Source: an uncultured Balneolaceae bacterium
GTDB taxonomy: Bacteria; Bacteroidota; Rhodothermia; Balneolales; Balneolaceae
Direction: 5' to 3'
DNA: 17,582 nt
Assembly: GCA_938003885.1 (NCBI GenBank)
Contig: CALKWT010000004.1
Coordinates: 1-17,582 of the forward strand
In this document: one piece after another, positions 14,739 to 17,582 of the stretch
Position numbering within the stretch: the first letter of the stretch is position 1
How the letters are laid out: each line of letters starts with the position of its first letter
Position numbers and translations under genes: made by a program
The notes under the pieces: model-generated
The model's input: the letters and a program-made list of their open reading frames with translations, nothing else
The model's database searches: none
What the model was told of the DNA's origin: nothing

Positions 14739-15703
14739 TGGTAGACCTGAATAGTGCAGTGGCTCTTCTGAAGTCGGGGAACGTTGTTGCCATCCCCACT
14801 GAAACAGTCTACGGCCTTGCAGCAGATGCATTTCAGATGCAGGCCGTAAAAAAGGCCTTTCAGATGAAAGGCAGGCCTGCAGATAATCCGTTGATTGTCC
14901 ATATTTCAAATACTTCTCAATTGCCTCAGGTCAGTCAGCTCAATGAGGAAGAGCAGAAGCGGGTGGAACTGCTTGCTTCAGAATTTTGGCCTGGCCCCCT
15001 GACCCTGGTCATGCCCAGATCACCACACCTGCCCGATATGGTTACCGGCGGGCTATCCACGGTTGCCGTCCGTATGCCCGATCATGAAATCGCCCTTCAG
15101 CTGATTGAGAAAACAGGCCCTCTGACAGCCCCAAGTGCTAATCGTTCCGGTGGGCCCAGCCCGACACGGGCGATTCATATCCTTCAGGATTTTGGAGACC
15201 GACTGGCGGTACTCGACGGTGGGTACTGTAAAGTAGGCCTGGAATCCACCGTACTCGATATAACAGAGACGCCTTTTGTTATCCTGCGAAAAGGGGTCGT
15301 TGGAGCCGAAGAGATAGAAAGAGCAACAGGGATAGAAACCCTGTTTAGAACCGACGGAGATCTGCGGAGGAGTCCGGGTACACGATACACACATTACAAA
15401 CCTGAAGCGGAGGTTCGCTGGCTTCAGCCGGATGAGGAGATACCGGAGGAAGCCACCCTCGTACTTCATACCTCATCTCAAGTGGAAGACAGGGATGACA
15501 TCCTTTCTTATGACGGGGATTTCGACACACTTGCCCGGGATCTCTACGACATTTTCCGGACGGCAGATTATCAGAAAAAAAAATATATCCTCATTGAGGA
15601 TCTGCCTGAGAATTCAGGAAATCCAGTGATCCAGGCTCTCAGAGACCGCATCGATCGGGCAGCAGGTTCTGATGAGGGGAATGTTCCTGCGGATCAGGAG
15701 TGA
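14735..15703 (+). CDS. L-threonylcarbamoyladenylate synthase, Sua5 type
   Basis: This 322-residue enzyme makes threonylcarbamoyl-AMP from threonine, bicarbonate and ATP for the t6A37 modification of ANN-decoding tRNAs. The YrdC domain fills about 1-205. Visible motifs are PTETVYGLAAD (21-31), KGRPADNPL (45-53), PSANRSG (133-139) and GLESTVLD (168-175). The linker SPGTRYTHYKP (213-223) closes the active site in Sua5. The Sua5-specific C-terminal domain then runs to the end; YrdC/TsaC alone would stop near 200. The start ATG at 14735 overlaps the mfd stop as ATGA, and ATG at 14738 would give one residue less. A run of nine A bases lies at 15575-15583 within KKK codons. Its 3' end overlaps the convergent hydratase gene by ten bases. 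Confidence 0.93.
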   Translation: MMVDLNSAVALLKSGNVVAIPTETVYGLAADAFQMQAVKKAFQMKGRPADNPLIVHISNTSQLPQVSQLNEEEQKRVELLASEFWPGPLTLVMPRSPHLPDMVTGGLSTVAVRMPDHEIALQLIEKTGPLTAPSANRSGGPSPTRAIHILQDFGDRLAVLDGGYCKVGLESTVLDITETPFVILRKGVVGAEEIERATGIETLFRTDGDLRRSPGTRYTHYKPEAEVRWLQPDEEIPEEATLVLHTSSQVEDRDDILSYDGDFDTLARDLYDIFRTADYQKKKYILIEDLPENSGNPVIQALRDRIDRAAGSDEGNVPADQE

Positions 15704-16770
15704 AGCCAGGTCCAACGGTAGAGACGCCTGCTTTTCTGTACCCAGTGCGGTTTACCGGGATATTTAATTCTCATATCAACGAGTGGCCGAAAAATGGAGG
15801 CGTTGATTCGCGGCGGCCTTATATATTCGGAGAGGCCATGTCCCCGAATTGGTGTCTCCCCGAGAGTACCCAACAGCACTCCTTCATAGCGCTGATAGAA
15901 CGGCCCGTTGTCAACCCGCCTCTCCTTCTGAAGAATCAACTGGCCATGTTCAGACTCAAGTCTGATCTTTCTGGCTGCAAGAAGTCCAAAAAGATTGTAC
16001 TCCCTGTCTTCAAGATGAGCAGTGATCTTGTTAGTCCTCACTTTTCCCTCCTTATCTAACAGCCAGGCTTTCTCTCTCCAGCCCCCTTTTTCGTACATCA
16101 GATAATAGATCAACATACCTGTATCAAAATGGTATCTCCCCCAATACCACTCCTCGAACGTCGCTTTCAGAGGCGTCTGCCCCCGGTTATGGTCATGGTA
16201 GCCCGAGCCGTTAAAATCTGACTTGTCTCCATTCAGAATGAGGGTTCCGGTCACGGCCGCCCTCGGTACAACCAGATTCCACTCGTGCAGAGACGAGCTG
16301 CCGGACTGGATGGAATCGGTCTCCAGATCTGGAGCTTCATGGGGATTAAACCCCAGTTTCAGAGTGCCGGAGAGGTGTTCACCGTTTGGAAGTTTCTGCC
16401 TGAGCTGAATAGTGTAGGTGTAGTGGTGATCCGATTCCCGACTAAGCCTGAAACTGTTTTCTCTCACTCTCCCGAATGGCTCATTTTCAGAAAATTCTGC
16501 CTGATCCGGCTGCACCTCCTCAAATGAGTAGAAGAGCGGTTTCCCATCTCTGCAGATGGAGATGGTGATACCCGGAAAGTCAGATGGAGAGGGCTTTTCG
16601 CCTCGTTCCTCAGCCTGAAGGTATCTCCGGGAGAATGGATTTCCATCATAAAAAATAATTACAACAGAGAGGCCGTTATACGATAACATATCGAAATACC
16701 ACCATTCGTACCCCCCGTGTACCTTGTAGGGTGAGCGGCAATCCTGATCAATATCTGAGATGATTTTCAT
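15694..16770 (-). CDS. CrtC-like carotenoid 1,2-hydratase
   Basis: This 358-residue protein resembles the CrtC family (carotenoid 1,2-hydratase, once called hydroxyneurosporene synthase), which adds water to the psi end of acyclic or monocyclic carotenoids. The recognisable blocks are GGYEWWYFDM near 19-28, VPRAAVTGTL near 168-177, GSGYHDHNRG at 188-197, and EEWYWGRYHF at 206-215. It lacks a signal peptide, and the sequence is beta-rich, which fits the lipocalin-like fold of the family. The gene starts at ATG 16770, divergent from a family-2 glycosyltransferase, so the pair probably makes a tertiary hydroxyl and then glycosylates it. No other carotenoid gene (crtB, crtI, crtD, crtY) is in the window, so the product cannot be named. 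Confidence 0.85.
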   Translation of the reverse strand: MKIISDIDQDCRSPYKVHGGYEWWYFDMLSYNGLSVVIIFYDGNPFSRRYLQAEERGEKPSPSDFPGITISICRDGKPLFYSFEEVQPDQAEFSENEPFGRVRENSFRLSRESDHHYTYTIQLRQKLPNGEHLSGTLKLGFNPHEAPDLETDSIQSGSSSLHEWNLVVPRAAVTGTLILNGDKSDFNGSGYHDHNRGQTPLKATFEEWYWGRYHFDTGMLIYYLMYEKGGWREKAWLLDKEGKVRTNKITAHLEDREYNLFGLLAARKIRLESEHGQLILQKERRVDNGPFYQRYEGVLLGTLGETPIRGHGLSEYIRPPRINASIFRPLVDMRIKYPGKPHWVQKSRRLYRWTWLHS

Positions 16771-16827
16771 ACATTTTCAACAAAGGTTTGATACTTTGAT
16801 CTGACACCCTGTAATGTACCCGATTTT
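16771..16827. promoter_or_regulatory. divergent promoter region between hydratase and glycosyltransferase
   Basis: These 57 bases must hold the start signals of both genes. TTTGATACTTTG at 16787-16798 resembles the promoter strings before the DUF58 and BatD-like genes and lies 30 bases before the glycosyltransferase ATG, but its spacing does not match TAnnTTTG exactly. No -7 box is seen for the minus-strand hydratase gene. Confidence 0.3.
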
Positions 16828-17582
16828 ATGATTTTATACTGGCTGCTTACATTCTCTGTCATCTCTCTCTTTATCACCTCTGTGATCATGCTCCGGAACC
16901 GGCGTCAATTGCCCCTTCTTGACCCAGTGAGCGGGCAGAGGTCCAGCTTTAAAAAAGTTTCGGTGTGTATCCCCGCCCGGAATGAAGAGAGGAATATCGC
17001 CACTCTCCTTGAGAGCCTCATGCATCAGACGTACACCAACTACGATATCCATCTTCTTGACGATGATTCGGAAGACCGGACTGGTGAAATTGCAGAGCTT
17101 TTCAGGGAACGGCAGCCAGAACTTCTGAACATACACAAGGGACTTCCCAAACCGGCAGAGTGGCTGGGAAAATCGTGGGCCTGCCAGCAACTAGGAGAGC
17201 TGTCAGATGGGGAGATTATTCTGTTTCTGGATGCTGACACTCGTCTGGAAAAAGAAACCCTCGCCAGAATCGTCCATTCTATGGAAACAACCGGGGCAGA
17301 GATGATCACCGTCTGGCCCTATCAGATTCTGAAAACGTTTTGGGAGCAAACGGTACTGCCATTTGTCTATTACGCTCTTGTCTCACTTCTGCCCGTCGAT
17401 TATACTTACAAAGACCCCGGGTGGCTGCCTGCAAGATTGCGGAAACCGATGAGGCCCGCCTTTGCTGTTGCGAATGGCCAATGCATCGGGTTTCTCAGAA
17501 CAGCTTATGAGGAGAGAGGCGGGCATACCCGTGTAAACAAGAGGGTTCTGGAAGATGTGCAGTTAGGACGTGAGGCACGAGA
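16828..17582 (+). CDS. membrane-anchored family-2 glycosyltransferase, CrtQ/HpnB-like, partial
   Basis: The frame opens at ATG 16828 and is still open at the window edge, giving 251 residues of N-terminal part. Residues 1-21 form a membrane helix. The GT-A fold is clear: SVCIPARNEE at 45-54, the nucleotide site DDDSEDRT at 78-85, and the metal-binding LDADT (DxD) at 134-138. EDV (242-244), just before the edge, is the catalytic-base region. WLGKSWACQQ (112-121) and ANGQ (215-218) are typical of the GT2 group that includes CrtQ (4,4'-diaponeurosporenoate glycosyltransferase) and hopanoid HpnB. With the divergent CrtC-like hydratase next to it, a carotenoid glycosyltransferase is the best inference. 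The 3' part lies outside the window; the start is fixed by a stop-containing alternative ATG at 16814 in another frame. Confidence 0.85.
   Translation, partial: MILYWLLTFSVISLFITSVIMLRNRRQLPLLDPVSGQRSSFKKVSVCIPARNEERNIATLLESLMHQTYTNYDIHLLDDDSEDRTGEIAELFRERQPELLNIHKGLPKPAEWLGKSWACQQLGELSDGEIILFLDADTRLEKETLARIVHSMETTGAEMITVWPYQILKTFWEQTVLPFVYYALVSLLPVDYTYKDPGWLPARLRKPMRPAFAVANGQCIGFLRTAYEERGGHTRVNKRVLEDVQLGREAR

Overview
The window looks like a chromosomal stretch from the Bacteroidota/Balneolota/Rhodothermota branch, possibly a Balneolaceae-like, carotenoid-making, mildly halophilic bacterium. This placement is inference. It rests on the scarcity of Shine-Dalgarno sequences, TAnnTTTG-like -7 promoter boxes, Bacteroidota-style Bat (aerotolerance) genes, an M23 peptidase with the GPHxCYR signature, and many acidic proteins. 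I see no rRNA, tRNA, CRISPR array, transposase or phage gene. Most of it is core or accessory metabolic chromosome, not a mobile island.

Layout from left to right. Bases 1-190 are a GC-rich non-coding patch with nested inverted repeats, probably the end of a dispersed repeat. Then come a PqaA-like alpha/beta-hydrolase lipoprotein (280-1734), a small DUF3185 membrane protein (1943-2146), a DUF971 zinc-domain protein on the minus strand (2263-2610), an unrecognised five-helix membrane protein (2809-3546), a CoA-binding Rossmann protein on the minus strand (3645-4061), and a SlyD-type prolyl isomerase that starts at TTG (4155-4583). A THUMP-domain RNA methyltransferase with a GTG start (4829-5992) overlaps a PlsC-type acyltransferase (5958-6662).

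The centre holds a reduced, split Bat cluster. A DUF58 protein (6761-7636) is separated by an oppositely oriented envelope M23 endopeptidase (7886-9163) from a BatD/DUF4381-like membrane protein (9332-10345) and a BatA VWA protein (10348-11346). MoxR, BatB and BatC are absent from this window. The two plus-strand transcription units share a 10-base promoter-like string just upstream of their first genes.

The right part carries mfd (transcription-repair coupling factor, 11385-14738) translationally coupled to a Sua5-type threonylcarbamoyl-AMP synthase (14735-15703). Beyond it is a divergent carotenoid-modification pair: a CrtC-like carotenoid 1,2-hydratase on the minus strand (15694-16770), whose 3' end overlaps Sua5 by 10 bases, and a membrane-anchored family-2 glycosyltransferase (16828 to beyond the window end). 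The PlsC acyltransferase, hydratase and glycosyltransferase together would fit an acylated carotenoid glycoside pathway, but the acyltransferase lies about 9 kb away and may simply serve phospholipid synthesis.

I found no clearly new multi-gene system. The features most worth a second look are the split Bat/M23 arrangement with its shared promoter string, the 1-190 repeat, the unrecognised membrane protein, and several start-codon corrections.
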